Part shown: piece by piece, positions 48,175 to 60,704 of the stretch
Position numbering within the stretch: the first letter of the stretch is position 1
How the letters are laid out: every line of letters starts with the position of its first letter
Assembly: GCF_000143535.2 (NCBI RefSeq)
Contig: NC_037317.1
Span: forward strand, 1,178,001 to 1,242,000
Origin: Botrytis cinerea B05.10
Taxonomy: Eukaryota; Ascomycota; Leotiomycetes; Helotiales; Sclerotiniaceae
DNA: 64,000 nucleotides
Reading direction: 5' to 3'
Made by a program: the position numbers and the translations under genes
The notes under the pieces: generated by a model
What the model was told of the DNA's origin: nothing
Databases searched by the model: none
Seen by the model: only the letters and a program-made list of their open reading frames with translations

Positions 48175-51100
48175 ATGTCGTCTCCGGCAGGGGTACCAAT
48201 GGGAAATCCTCAATTACAAAATCAACCACCTCAAGCTCCTCCCCCGCCGCCAACAAACAACAATGACCCCAGTGAAAATGGAGTAATGGTTAGACCGATG
48301 AGACGTAGGTACATTGCTATAGAGCTCTGATCTGACTACAATGCTTACAATGGGGGGTCCAATAGTCAAGGTGCTCTATACTTTCGATGATGGGTGCAAA
48401 ACCAATTGTTTGGCACGATGGCCACAGGTACTTCAAATTCAATCTATTGCCATGGACGAAACAAATTCAATCGGAGTAATCGAACTTTATACGTGTTTAC
48501 AAGCAATTATTGAATGCAGCCCGGAACTGCTGCCCCGACCAGGACGAGATTTCACAGTTTATGCCTACGATTATTCTGAAGACGATAGTCCTTTGGTAGG
48601 GCAAGGAATGCTTTCTAGAGCTTTGCAATCACCTCCTATGCCGAATAATCAACATCAATCACAAAAGCTTATTACTGGACGAGTATGCAAAAATATCATG
48701 GGCTTATTTGCAAATGGAGTCAAGGAAACGTTGGAGGTCAAACTTCGTCTGGTCCCTCAAATGGTTTCTCCAATGGAATATACAAACACCATGGGAAACC
48801 CCAGTCAACATATGTCAACACCGATGTATGATCAGAACGAATGGAACTCTCTAATGCAACAACCGCAGCAAAACACACAACCCCAAATGTCGAATAGAAC
48901 CCCCACCCCGGCCACTATGTCGAATAATAAAGGTACCACCATGGAAGCGGTTAACCAACTTCTTAGTCCGAGCATTCCGCCGAGGAATAATTATAACCAA
49001 GCTTTACCCCCAGCGCCTACACCCGCGCGCGAGGAACCAGTAACGATCGCTCCCAGAGAACAGAAGATAACTAGGCCCGCATCCAGGACAACTGTCAAGA
49101 GGGGAAGACGTGGCCGCCCTCCAAAGAATTCCCGTCCTGAGGTAGGAGGAGGCAATACTTCTGGGTATGAAGAGGGTACAGAGGGAGAAGATGGACCAGC
49201 TCCGAAGAAGAGGGCAAAGATTACTCAAGCAGACTGGAGTAGCAAATCGGCATTTGGTTCAGGGTCTGACTCACTTCGAGTTACAGCAAGCACTGCAGGC
49301 TCTATACGTGCTTTCAGACCGCTAGCGCCATCTGGTGGCATGGCCGCAGGCAATCATTTACAGGAAATACCTCGAGCACCTACACCAGTCCCAATATTGC
49401 CACATCCACCAGTCAATCAGCAAGCTAATCAGCACAGACCACAGTCACAAAGTGGGCTCAGACAGGGGTCAATTCCTCACTTGGAGATGCCTCAAGCACA
49501 CTCTCCAGCCTATTCACAATTAGAACCCTCGCTCCCTCCAGAGGATCGTCTGAGGCTCTCCATCGAATCAGCCCATCCTTCCCCGGACAACATTGCCAGC
49601 CCAGGAATCACACCTCAAGACATAGCATCCTCCCCACCGGTCCTTCGAAATGCAACACCGTCAATACGATCTAGCCCTCCTTGTCTCTCGAGCCCCTCGC
49701 TACCACCTATGCCTAGGCTAGATTCCGGCTTCATGAGTGGAAATCTGGACGATCTCGAAGACCTTTTCGGAGAAGATGACGAAGCACCACGCCCAGTCGA
49801 TGAGGAGGATGTTGCTGTTGTAAAGAAGAGCACCAGGCGACGAGGTCCTCGCAAAACACAGCCAGGAAATTCAAATGCTAACGGTGGATTTCACATCCAA
49901 GAAGAAACGCCAGGTCCTATGGAATTATTACCAAAAAGAATGCTTCTTAGTGAACAGGCCAAGCCGAAACCCAAGGCAGCAGTAACACAAGCAAAATCTA
50001 GACGAAACAGTGTCATGTCCGAGGATGGGCAATCACTACCCCCCCTACAGACGAATAGTCGTCTTAATTCCAGACCACCTTCCGAGTCTCAAATTGCTCC
50101 TAGTGTGAACCCACCACCACCGACCTTACATCTACCAACTCCGCCAACCAGTGAGTTCACGCAACTGCCGACGCCACAAACACATGCCCCTGCAGTACCG
50201 CCACCACAACCTCGTCCTGCATCTGGAAACTTTTCTCGGACTGCTTCTACTGGATCGATGGCCCCCCAAACCGTTCCTGCAAGTGACCCTATCCCTCCGC
50301 CGACTTTCCAGCGATCTCAGACCTGGTCCGAAAATCCACATTATATGACCGAAGCTCCGAGTGCACCTACCCAGACAGAAGCTAAGAAAGCTTCTATTAG
50401 ACAGAAATTGGAGAACGCCCTTAGAAATGGACAGATGCCTCAGTATTGTGAAAATTGTGGCGCTATAGAGACTCCAACTTGGCGTAGGGCATGGTCACAG
50501 GAATGTCAAGGTGCTCCAGGCTACCATGAATACTCCGAAGAGCCTGGGAGAGTTACAGCCATCAACATTCTTACAAGAGATGATGCGGGTCTCCCTACTT
50601 CATATCTCCTTATCAAAAAAGCCCTTGCTGCTGGTGAAGATCAAAAACAGTTCAAGGCATTCAGTCTTTGCAATCGTAAGTCATATGTAGCCTTTTAGAG
50701 ATTGTGTCACTAATTATTATAGCTTGTGGTATATGGATGTCAAAATATAAGTCTCAACGTCCAGAAGCCAAGTGGGGTAAAGATCCAGATTCCAAAAAAA
50801 AGCGACCTTCTAAAGCCAAGGCAGCGGCGATTATGCCCACATCAGAGGCAAACCTACCACAATCAGATACCAATTTCCCCCCATCCGAGGTTTTCTATCA
50901 GCATCCTGCGGCCCCCCCTGGCACCGACCGCCTGTCTCCAATTGATCTTGACGGATTTGATTCTACCAATCAAATACTTACCGACCACGATCGCCCAAAT
51001 GGAGCGCGCCGAGCAAACAGTCTTCGTCCTTCTAAGAAGCTGAACGCCATGACTTCAGATTCTGCTTCGGCAGCATTGAGGAGAGCTTTACAATCAAGTC

Positions 51101-51930
51101 CAGCTAGGTGGACACAAAATAATCATATCGAAATAGGGGAAGAGCCAGAAACAGACACAACTCGAAGGCTCTTGTTTCCTTCTCCACGCAAAGATTCATC
51201 ACCCAAAGTCCTTGGCGAAGTCACAACAAATGTTGTTCAGGTCATTGTTGATATCCACGGCGCTAAAGATGCAGTACTTGGAACCATGAACAAGGAGAAT
51301 TGCTCGGTCCCATTTGATATAGAAGAGGATGCTGAACTCATGAGATTGATTGAGGAGCAATTTGCCCGACCAACCACACCAGACCAAAAAACACCTGGCC
51401 CAAATCCATTCAAAACACCCACACGCCCAACCCCGAATCACAGGCCTATTACTAGGAGTGTAACCAGGTCTGGTCGCTCAGGAAAATCCCCAGGTCATCT
51501 TTTGCCACCTCCCAAAACACCAAGTAAGACTCCTGGATCAAATCGTCGAACTCCTCGTGGCAACGGCATCTTTGAGTCGCCATTTACTGCCCAATTAAAT
51601 CAGCTCATGTCTGATAACCCTATTAACTCTCCCTCTCAACACCTCGATTTTAATAATTTACCCGATCTCCCTAATTTCGACCACGGATCTTACAATCTTC
51701 AACAATATGATGAAGATTTCTTCTCAACAGATGTTCCAATGCCATCCTCACCACCAAGGATGTTTGCTGAATTCAATAATACTTCAGCCGGAGGACCTCT
51801 TGATTGGGGGAATTTTGGTTTCGATACTGCTCCAACACAAAATGAAAAGGCGACGGAAAAGGAAAAGGCAGGAGACACAGAAATTAAACAGGAACCAGTG
51901 GAGGAAGCAATGACGAATGAGACGACTTAG
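48175..51930 (+). CDS. GATA-type zinc-finger protein with an extended finger loop
   Basis: Predicted 1215-aa nuclear DNA-binding protein. Three exons: 48175-48304, 48366-50675, 50723-51930. The first joins as RPMRLKVLYTFDD and the last splits the second cysteine pair (LCN/PCGIW). An N-terminal conserved domain (~44-200, LYTFDDGCKTNCLARWP) precedes a disordered Pro/Gln-rich region with an AT-hook-like KRGRRGRPPK near residue 285 and another basic patch RRRGPRK near 532. The finger is CENC at 738-741 with the GATA signature GAIETPTWRR, then CNPCGIW at 812-818. The loop is 70 residues; classical GATA fingers have 17-18. The architecture recalls fungal Ams2-like GATA proteins linked to histone genes and centromeres, a comparison from memory only. 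The C terminus is acidic. Confidence 0.88.
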
Positions 51931-52694
51931 TCGATCTCCTTCACTTACGAACAAGAATAAGAAAGCGGATTTGTAGTTTCTCATGATTGATGGATTGCAT
52001 TAGTGGGTGTTTGGATTATTAGGAATGGGAATACATATGAGGAAAATGCACTTTCCAATAGCATGGCGTTATTTGTCATATCGCATATGATAAATTCTGG
52101 GAATTTTGGAATAAGTATTGGTTGGGTTACTTCATGATTGTATAGTTTAGCTTTTGTTTGTGATATCGGCGAGGTTTTACGAGTTTTCTTACAATGTTCC
52201 AGTACTACGTCTAGCGAACATAAGAATAATGAAGAGTTTATGATAAGATGCATGACTGTCTTTCCCCTTGTACTTGTGAAAACTGTGAACAAGCTATGTA
52301 TGACTACCATGAAACATGTTGAGTAGGTTTCATACGTTGTATTGTTTCTATGTGTATTTTCTCGATAGGCTTGCCATCAAGGCATTCCACTAAACAGAGG
52401 GATATGAGGCAAGCAGGGTTTGAAATCACAGCAACTTCTCTCTAATATCTGTTTCCACCCTCGATCCCTTCGGTTCTTTCTAACAAGTAGCACCACTTCT
52501 CATTTTCTTCTATTCCTGTTGCCCTGTAGAATTCCATAAAATATCATATCCTCTCGTAGTATTCGTATCTCTACCCCATTAACTCATTCGTCTATAACGA
52601 AGGCGTCTGATCCCACTCTAGATCCATTATCATTTCTGTGTCTTTGCTTTTCCTCAACGTTGTCGAATACAGGTAATAGATACTTGGTGGTTTC
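51931..52694. other. Region between GATA-like and RPA3 3' ends
   Basis: 764 bp with convergent 3' ends. No feature identified beyond AT-rich sequence. Confidence 0.45.
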
Positions 52695-53284
52695 TTATCC
52701 CTCGGTGTACCAGATTTCCTTGTATCGATGGTTTGCGTCGACTAGGGCGTTCATGGCTGCGAAATCTGAAGGGTGTGATATTAGGTTTGTTTTTGTTTTT
52801 TTGTTTCTCTTTTGTTTACTTCCGGAGGGGGGAGAGGAGGAAGGAATGAAAGTAGGAAAGGGGGGAAGAAGAGATCATACCGAAATTCGTGCCGAAATCA
52901 GTGGCTTTTAGTACTTTGACGCTTAGGTCTTGGTTTACTTTCCCGACGATTTCGACGGCGTTGCCGACTTGGAGATGGGAGTCCTGGGGGTTTTTTTAGT
53001 TTGAGGGTTTTGGTGGGAGGTTGGTTGTGTTTTTGGGGGGGTGAGAGGATGTGGGATAAACGTGGAGGGAAAATTTGGAAATGGGAGATATAGAGATCTA
53101 AAGGAGGGAAAAGACGAGAAATAGAACATACCCGGTTCAGAATCACAGTAACAGCACCGTCGCTCTCAATAGTTGCCTCGTCACCTCTTAACTGCGTCAC
53201 TTTTCCCACCATACGTACGGTGCGTGAAGTAAAGGAATTCAAGTACGGAGAGGTAATGCGGGGGGTGGTGAGTGTTTCGGCCAT
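52695..53284 (-). CDS. RFA3: Replication protein A subunit 3 (Rfa3 / RPA14)
   Basis: Smallest subunit of the single-stranded-DNA-binding RPA heterotrimer used in replication, repair and recombination. Three exons, 53284-53132, 52983-52881 and 52765-52695, give 108 aa, typical of the family. The OB-fold sequence runs TPRITSPYLNSFTSRTVRMV, then GDEATIESDGAVTVIL, then HLQVGNAVEIVGKVNQDLS and LKATDFGTNFD. It ends IWYTEG. The second and third exons were recovered by following the OB-fold past the splice donors. A purine-rich stretch marks the first intron. Confidence 0.93.
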
Positions 53285-54885
53285 GATAAGATCCTGAAAT
53301 TGGGATGGTGAGATGATGAGATTTTTGGATTGGATGGAGTCGTGTTGATTTACTTTGTCGGGTTGAATTGAGTGATTTAGTTGGTATGGGAGTTGAAGTT
53401 CGATATTGGATTCGATATTGCTGACGAGACGAGGCTGAGTTGGTTTGAAAACAAATCCACAAAAACGCGTCTATGATACGTTAACATGTGATTTGCTAGG
53501 TTGGTTAGCGGTGGCTGAACTTTAGTGTGGGGTGGATGTTATTTGACGAGGGGGTGGCGTTTGACTTCGCATATTAATTTGATAGTGCCCCTCAGTAAAT
53601 TAGGAGAAGAGAAAATATAACCAAAAAAATAATAGAATCTTTTTTGAGATCTTGAGGGAAAGCATGATTTTTGGGGCAATTCGAAATAAGCTTGGTGAAT
53701 GATTCATACGCTAATATACCGATCGTGAAGTTTGAGACGATGATGTCGTCGATAGGCAATTTCCAAACGAGGATGCTTTTCTCATTTAGTCTGTGGCTGA
53801 AAGGGGAGAATTCGAAGTGGAGTTGAGACGAGTGCTTCTCATCGAGCTTCTGACTTTTGAATGCAGCTGCAGTGTAGCAAGGTCGAGAAATTTGCCGAAC
53901 GAGTGCCATGAAATTAGAACACTAAGTTGCTAATGCAAATTTCATGAATACAAAATTCTGATGTTATGGGCGGACTAGTGTTTGCAGCTAAAAGCTCAGT
54001 ACCTCACTTGGACTTGGATTTATGGCAAGAACCGTGGGGACGATTTGGTATGGGCATTATTGAACTGTTTCTCGCACTTCAGAGTTAGAATCGGCAAGAA
54101 GAGGGTCTTTGAAAATTGCTGTTGGATGATATATCAGGCGAGGGTCTCACAATAAAATTCTGGAAGTGCACAATGAAAATAAATCATGGACGGAATGTTG
54201 CCTGCCTAACTCATAGATTTATTGGCAGCCATTGGAGCATTCGAAGGTGTTTATAATGCTATTAGATGGTAGTTTTTGAGGTAGGACATGAGATAGAAGA
54301 GTCGGATTTTTGCAGCGCATGGTTTGAATCAGAGCACCTTAAACGATAGTCTGCGAAGAATCAATCAAAGACATTATCTGTATGATATTAAACTCTTGAA
54401 TCCCAAATAACAGGCGGAGAACGAATAACCACAGGCTATCTCTCGCTACTCGTACACATGTATCTTTCTATTCATGATATACAGTTAGTGCCTTGTTATG
54501 CCAACACTAACGCCAGTTGCGCTTTTCCGCTCTTTTTTCCGCTTCTCTTTGGCCCTTCACGGTTCCAGTCACAGTTCCTGGTATATATAGCTGCTTTATA
54601 TACTCTTTTTGTTCGTTCAAGTGACGAAAGAATTTGCCCTTGTATGCAAGTCCAGGCAATTTTCAAACTCCAGTCCACGCTTGCAGAATAGAATTCCATA
54701 ACTGCTATTTTCGAGCTTTTAAAACTCCATCGATTGCCTCTTGCAGCTTTCTTGAGTCTCTTTTGGTAGCACTGGGCTTGATCTATGGCCCAACGGTGAT
54801 TGTGTATTGGATCTCTACGCATAAACCTTCCATAAATGAAACGCGTCCGACGTGAATGCCCCCTTTGCGTTTTTTCTCTCTGCCA
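53285..54885. other. Intergenic stretch upstream of RPA3
   Basis: 1.6 kb. A 105-codon frame at 53592-53909 (minus) has an ATG and a hydrophobic C terminus but no recognised motif and no partner exons. I do not call it a gene. Otherwise nothing seen. Confidence 0.4.
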
Positions 54886-55724
54886 TCAATGAACAGGAGG
54901 CTGGAGATGTGCTCTCATTTTTTCCTTCAAGACATCCATACCATATTGCACCCAGTGTAAATTTCTTTTGTCGGTAGGGGAGTACTCTGTGTCAAACAAA
55001 TGAGATTTCCAGATCTTACTGCCCTTGCAGTGAGACAAGGTCTTCGCATCAATCGTCTTAGGGTCGATAAAGCTCTTGAACAAAACTATGAGTTTATCAA
55101 GGTTGGGGAAACGAAGAGGTAGGCCTTTCCAGGTGCTCAATGACCGAGTTCGTTTAGGATGCTCGTTGTAAATTGCAAGATAAGTAACTCTATCGCAGCC
55201 GCTTGACGCATGTTATTTGTCAGAAAATTGAGTTGCTCCTTGGTACAGCTGGCACGAGGATAGAGAATGTTTAGCTTGAAATTGACGTAGACCGGTATAT
55301 AAGCTCCTCTATGGGTGATACGATTGTGTAGCACCTCATAGTCTACGAATTGGACTTCGACTATCAAATGATAAGTTAGCAACCCTATACAGTAAAAGCC
55401 AATTAACCGAATCACCACTTTCACTTGCCCACAGAAATTTGAGAATGGAGAACTTCTATTTGCAAAGTCTAGATGAAAATCGAGGCAAATAAATAGTCCA
55501 AAAACCAAAGCAAAGATGAGTAAGTGCGTACCTAGTCGTTGTTCGATTGTCAATTCCCAAATCATGTTTCGGATTTCGGCAGGGATTTTCATGAATTTGA
55601 ATCCTCCCTTTTCTGGTAGTGGTAGATATCTTGATTCTGAATGAGTCTTGTTGTAGAAGAGGCTCATACTATGGTAAGTAATGCCCAGCTCTCTAGGTGC
55701 CGCATTGCTAGAAGGGACTGACAA
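54886..55724 (-). pseudogene. 2EXR-domain protein, probably degenerate
   Basis: The 2EXR domain is a fungal-expanded family of unknown function. The first exon (55724-55532) ends in the family block FMKIPAEIRNMIWELTIEQRL. A 171-nt intron restores RLVEVQFVDYE in the second exon from 55360, followed by PVYVNFKLNILYP and later, in another frame, RFPNLDKLIVLF (from 55140). Two faults are visible. The HVCRESR-like core expected between VDYE and PVYVNF is missing. A stop after ELGH (55137) is followed at once by homologous-looking sequence shifted by one base. An unrecognised intron could explain the second fault but not the first. Either a pseudogene or a divergent gene. Confidence 0.5.
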
Positions 55725-57164
55725 TGTTTTGCCGTAAAGTAGATAGAAAAACTTCTGTTAAATAAATACTACTTTATTGGAAAAGCTATCTCTCTATTGA
55801 AGAAGAATTGTAAGTAAATCTGATAAAGACGTTTAACTCCTGGACTTGATAGACAAATGATTTTATTTGAGGCTTTAAGCTTCAAGTGTTTAGGCTCTGT
55901 TCGAGTCGCGTCCGGTTGCATAAATGGCTTTAGATGAACTTATGTTTCCAAAAGCGGATTCATGATGAGCTCTAGTATGCCAGAGGTAATAATTTAATGT
56001 TTGAACTTCAAGTAATTATCGAGACTAAGGAGCTATCACTGTTAACAGAATATCGAATATAGGCATGGCAGGATTTTCACGTGGGCTATCCACATCGATG
56101 ACGCTCCTTTGATTTAGCGAGAACTACTCCTCTATCAGAAGAAGGCAAGTCATTGGGACAGTGAGATATGAATGTATCATATATGGTTTTGTTCACGAGA
56201 CTGAGCCGCGGATAAATGAACTCACATAAGATAATCCAAGAACATTTCTATTACCACTGCCAATCTGTCTTGGTTTCCATCAAACTAGTAAGAGCTTTGA
56301 GATTCCTGTATGTGCCATTATTCAACTTTAATCTCAATATTTTGATTGAGTTCTTCTTCTTAATCCTGATGCAAAAAAAGAGTTAAAAAAGTCAACGTAA
56401 CCGTGCATCTGGTTCCATTTCGCGGTGTAAATGTATAGTACTTGAAAAGTCACGCCGGATTTGATAACATTCATCGTAATTTCATGAAATAATTTGTCAA
56501 CATATCACCAGCCAGCTTGGTATTGTCGAGGACTCGAGATAACTCAAAATAGCTGCTTCGTAAACCTGCTTTTAGGTAACAAAATCTCGTAAATTGATTT
56601 CAATTTTCCCCATTTGGGTCAGCGAGTGTTGAATAACGTTCTAGTTAGCAAGGAATGAGGCTAGTTAAGCAATTGTGCGGACTTCAATGATATACAGATC
56701 AAGAAATCCAGAAGTTCAGAAGGATAAAGGAAAGGCAAGAACGATATCTTTCATTTCGCTAGGTGGCTCATGGTATGGGCATCTGAATGAGAGTGTATAG
56801 AGTTGAGAATTGGAGCCTGATGACTTGTTCGATATTTTTAGGCCATTCTAACGAAGTCTATGGGGAATTTGGCGAAGAATTAAAGAAAGCCCACTTGAAC
56901 GGTTCCAAAGATAATATCAGAATTTGTAGATTCATTCAGTTATCTGGAGATATTGACTTGTTGACAAATCTCATATACCTCCTGCAACCTGCTATATTGC
57001 ATTAAAGAGCATGCGAGACAAAGACCTGCGAGATAATGACCAGCGCCTTAAGCAATGCATACACCTTCGAGCAAAGCAACGTGTTTTCATCTAGAAATTG
57101 TTACATTTTTCGTACAATACTCTATACACAAGAGAAGAGCAAATATATTACCATAGCTCATTCA
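55725..57164. other. Intergenic stretch upstream of the 2EXR relic
   Basis: 1.4 kb with short frames only. It contains the 3' end region of the uL4m gene near the right side. Nothing else recognised. Confidence 0.45.
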
Positions 57165-58146
57165 TCACGCAGCACTCCTGACCTTCTTCACGAGATCGCT
57201 CTGGTGCTCTTCCAACATCTGATCCAATGCGCTCTTCTCTATCACAACCCTCGACAATTCCAACAAATCCTTAACATCCACTTCGTTCACATCCAACACC
57301 GTCGCATCATTTTTGCTCACGACGCTGGACAGGTTCTTCCTGAAACCACCCGTCACAATCAACGTCCTTCCGTTGTTCTTCCCCCATCCCAAATGTTCGA
57401 AAACTCTCTTCGCATATCTAGTCTTTGGGTGCTCGAATTCCATTCCATCTTCACAGACAATCAATTGTCCTTTTCTATACCTCCAACTCAGTGCCGTCCG
57501 CCACGCAATATCGTACATTTTTCTCGGTAAGTCTGTTCCAAAATCTCTTGGGTGAGGACCGAATGATTTACCTCCTCCGACAATCAATGGTGATTGTCTC
57601 CAACCAAGACGAGCACCACCGGTTCCCTTTTGCGGGCGAATCTTTCGATGAGAACCATGGACATCGAAACGGGTTTTAGAGGATGCAGTTCCTTGACGGG
57701 TATTGTCGCCTTCGAATACTACAGCGCGGTGGAGGAGATCTCGACGGAGAGGGAGGTAGAGGTGTTTACTTGGGTAGGATTCGAATCGGACGGGCTCCAT
57801 GGTAGGGAATTTGTAGATGGTGGTTAAGACTGGGGGGTCTGCGGGGTGTTAATAGACAGACCAAGATATTTGGCATGAAATATTTACTGAAAGGGTCAGA
57901 TACGACATCTGATGTTTTTGTAAGAATACTGGGCTCATATTCCTGAGAGATACTAGACGGTAATGGCGCCTCTGTTGCCATTGTCCTCGTAAACTGTGGT
58001 GCTAGACATTGCTACAATAAAATCAGTACTCTGTTTCTCAATCTCCAATCAACACAACATACTGTCAGAGGATCCCTAGCACTATTTATTGATGTGCGAA
58101 AAGCATTCAAGCTTTTCGTAAAGCTTTGAAGTCCCTTCGTCGCCAT
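57165..58146 (-). CDS. Mitochondrial large-subunit ribosomal protein uL4m
   Basis: Bacterial L4-type protein of the mitochondrial 54S subunit (yeast Yml6/MrpL4-type). Three exons, 58146-58063, 58011-57888 and 57838-57165, encode 293 aa. The first exon (MATKGLQSFTKSLNAFRTSI) is basic and hydroxylated, as a mitochondrial presequence should be. It joins through QCLAPQFTRTMATEAP to the body. The L4 core is clear: VFEGDNTRQGTASSKTR, GSHRKIRPQKGTGGARLGWR and GGGKSFGPHPRDF. Shorter models starting at 57981 or 57800 would lack the presequence. It starts 170 bp from the divergent mL38 gene, so the two genes for the same particle probably share a promoter. Confidence 0.94.
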
Positions 58147-58316
58147 ATTTGAGTGACTTTAATCCTATAGGGTCGCTGTCGTCGTTGAAATCGATGAATC
58201 TCGGCGAGGCTAGGCCAAAATTAAATTTCCTCGGCAATTCTTCGGCATGTCCCGCCAATATTTGATATGGCCTTCGATAATTTTGTCGAAACATCACATA
58301 TCAGCACCACATCACC
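58147..58316. promoter_or_regulatory. Bidirectional promoter of uL4m and mL38
   Basis: Only 170 bp separate the start codons of two divergent mitochondrial ribosomal protein genes, so both promoters must overlap. No named site is evident. Confidence 0.65.
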
Positions 58317-59644
58317 ATGCCTCCTTGTCAGAAGGCCGTGGGGCCCATGGCACGATGCCTACAGAACACTCCGTCGTTATACCTATCTGCAAGATCAATA
58401 CGAACGTTCACGAGCTCCACGACATTCAATGCAGAAGCTGCGGCTCAGGAAACAGCGCCTTCCGGTCTCGACCCGGCAACTGTTGTAAGACCAGAAAATG
58501 AGAGGAAGTTGATGAGGCAGGGTATTATGCCCATAGGATCAAGACGTCGTCGTGCGGCGCTCAAGACTTCCGCCAACATCCCTTTCGAACAATTACCATA
58601 TCAATGCTTCCAGGAAGCTAGAAAGGTCTTACAAGCGGACAGAGAGGAAAAGCTAGAGATGATCGCGAAGGAGAGATTACGGCTCAAGAACTTGGAGGCA
58701 CAGGATGCATCAGTTAGTGGGGGTGAGAAGCAGAAGCAAACCAGAATAGAAAGTATAAAGAGGTACTTGGAGTACTTGAAGATCCAAGCAGATATCAATG
58801 ATCCTTTGATCAAGAAGCGATTCGAAGATGGTGAAGGTAGGACAATTGCAGAGTATCTTTCCTTTTCGCATTACTAAAATTCTCAGGTGATATGAACAAA
58901 CCAATCTACCGCTACCTAGCAGATCGAAAGTGGCGCGAATATCAACGTAAAATAATTGTCCAACGTTTAGAACAATTTTCGATTGTCCCTGATCTTCTTC
59001 CTCATTTCGAACCTACCGCCGAAGTTCGTCTCGCGTTCCAAGCACGTAATGTTCAACCGGGCGATTATGTGGACTCCAGAGTCAGTGAATTTCCAGCTAG
59101 ACTGAAGGTCCAGGTCTTCGACAAAGGAGAGAGACTCGTCAGTGTCGTGGTTGTTGATGCAGATGTTCCAAACGTAGAGAATGATCACTTCAACACGAGA
59201 TGCCATTACCTTGCTGCCAACATTCCAATTTCACCGGTACAAGATTCGTTACCACTCTCCAGAGCAAATCCAGAGAGCCAATTGATCCTGCCATGGCTAC
59301 CACCATTTGCGCAAAAGGGATCGCCATATCACCGATACTCGATATTCGTGTTAGAGCAAAAGCCCGGACAAGTTCTCGATGTAGCAGCACTGAAAGAATT
59401 ATATCAGCGTGATCGATTTAACCTCAGAGGTTTTAAAGATAGACATGATGTACAGCCCATAGGATTGGGACTTTTCAGAAGCGAATGGGATGAGGGTACC
59501 AAGGGAGTTATGCAGAGAGCAGGAATCGAAGGATGGGATATGGAGTTCAAGAGGACGAGAATCCCAGCACTCAAGCCAAAACAGAAGGCTAGAGGTTGGG
59601 AGGCACGCCATGCTAGTGATAAGTATAAGTCTTTGAGGAGATGA
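58317..59644 (+). CDS. Mitochondrial large-subunit ribosomal protein mL38 (MrpL35-type)
   Basis: Large-subunit mitochondrial ribosomal protein built on a phosphatidylethanolamine-binding (PEBP) fold. Two exons, 58317-58836 and 58887-59644, give 425 aa. The 50-nt intron joins as [19 protein letters not shown]. The N terminus is basic with an SIRTFTSS stretch, fitting a presequence. A charged coiled-coil-prone segment spans ~100-160 ([20 protein letters not shown]). The PEBP core has [20 protein letters not shown] with HYLAANIPI, and later [12 protein letters not shown]. It ends with a basic tail, [13 protein letters not shown]. Confidence 0.94.
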
Positions 59645-60704
59645 TATTTATGATAGCTAAAAATGTATCATATTTGTAATACCTGCTGATTTTGCTCTTC
59701 ATGATACTCGAGCCGAGTATAACTGTTGCATACTATCTATGACTGAGACTATTCTATGTGTGTTAGGATCTACAGGCAAGATCATTGCAAATCTGCATCT
59801 ATCTACGTAGGTATCTTAGCTGAATGAACACGAGATTGTCAACTCTCCACTCGTCTACATTCACTTATTAGTGGGTGACATAACCCAGTCTCCGCATCTC
59901 GAAAGAGAAAAACAAACAGGACATCTAAGCTACAAAACCGAGATTCGAATAGAAAGAGAAAGTGATTCTAGCCCGCCTCTCCTCTCCTCTCTTCGTTTCA
60001 ATTTCTCAGAAACTCTCAAACGCAAGCTAGACATTCATTCATCTATTCCTTCCCTCCCCTTTTCCACGACAGAATTCCTTGCCTCCTCTTCTAGGCTAAT
60101 GTGCAGATTTCATCTTATTTACAAAATCCGATAACACAAACTCGTTAGACTTATTAGTTAATACATTCAGAGCTTCCATTCCAAGGAGTAACAATTCAAT
60201 GGGAGTTGGCCCTATCCTCGAAAGTATCTAGTGAGCTTTCGCGCAAGGAGACGGATTAGTTGAATTTTCTTTCTGGCATCTATCTATGTTGAACTTTCTG
60301 ATCTTGGGGAGTCGTGTGCTAGGTTTACTCTTGTTTCTTTGCGTGGTCTTTCAGAATGAATTGACAGTTGGCTAGAGCGGAGTTTGTAAGTACCTATCTA
60401 CCAGGCAGAGATACATTGTTAAGTCCAGAGAGCAACACCAACAAATTTCAAGCGAGATACTCAGACAATAGCTTCTATAAATTCTTAATTACGTCTCGTC
60501 TTATTCTAACCTAAAAATGCACGCATGAATCCCATTTCCCGTGTGTATTTTATAACGCCAGCCCTAAGAGCTTGTGGTATCAGGTTTATCCCAATAATGA
60601 CAAGCAATGCAATGTAGGTCGTCCGAATGTATGTCCATTCGCATATCCCATCCCCCTTTGCACATTTAATGCGTCACTTCGTTAAGTTGTCATCGTATCA
60701 TCAT
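59645..60704. other. Region between mL38 and MFS 3' ends
   Basis: About 1.06 kb between convergent genes. Pyrimidine-rich sequence near 60000-60100; no gene recognised. Confidence 0.45.

Noticed and set aside
53592..53909. 105-codon minus-strand frame upstream of RPA3
   Set aside because: No motif and no exon partners. The hydrophobic end comes from an AT-rich stretch.
57036..57530. 164-codon plus-strand frame
   Set aside because: It is antisense to the uL4m gene and reflects that gene's codons.
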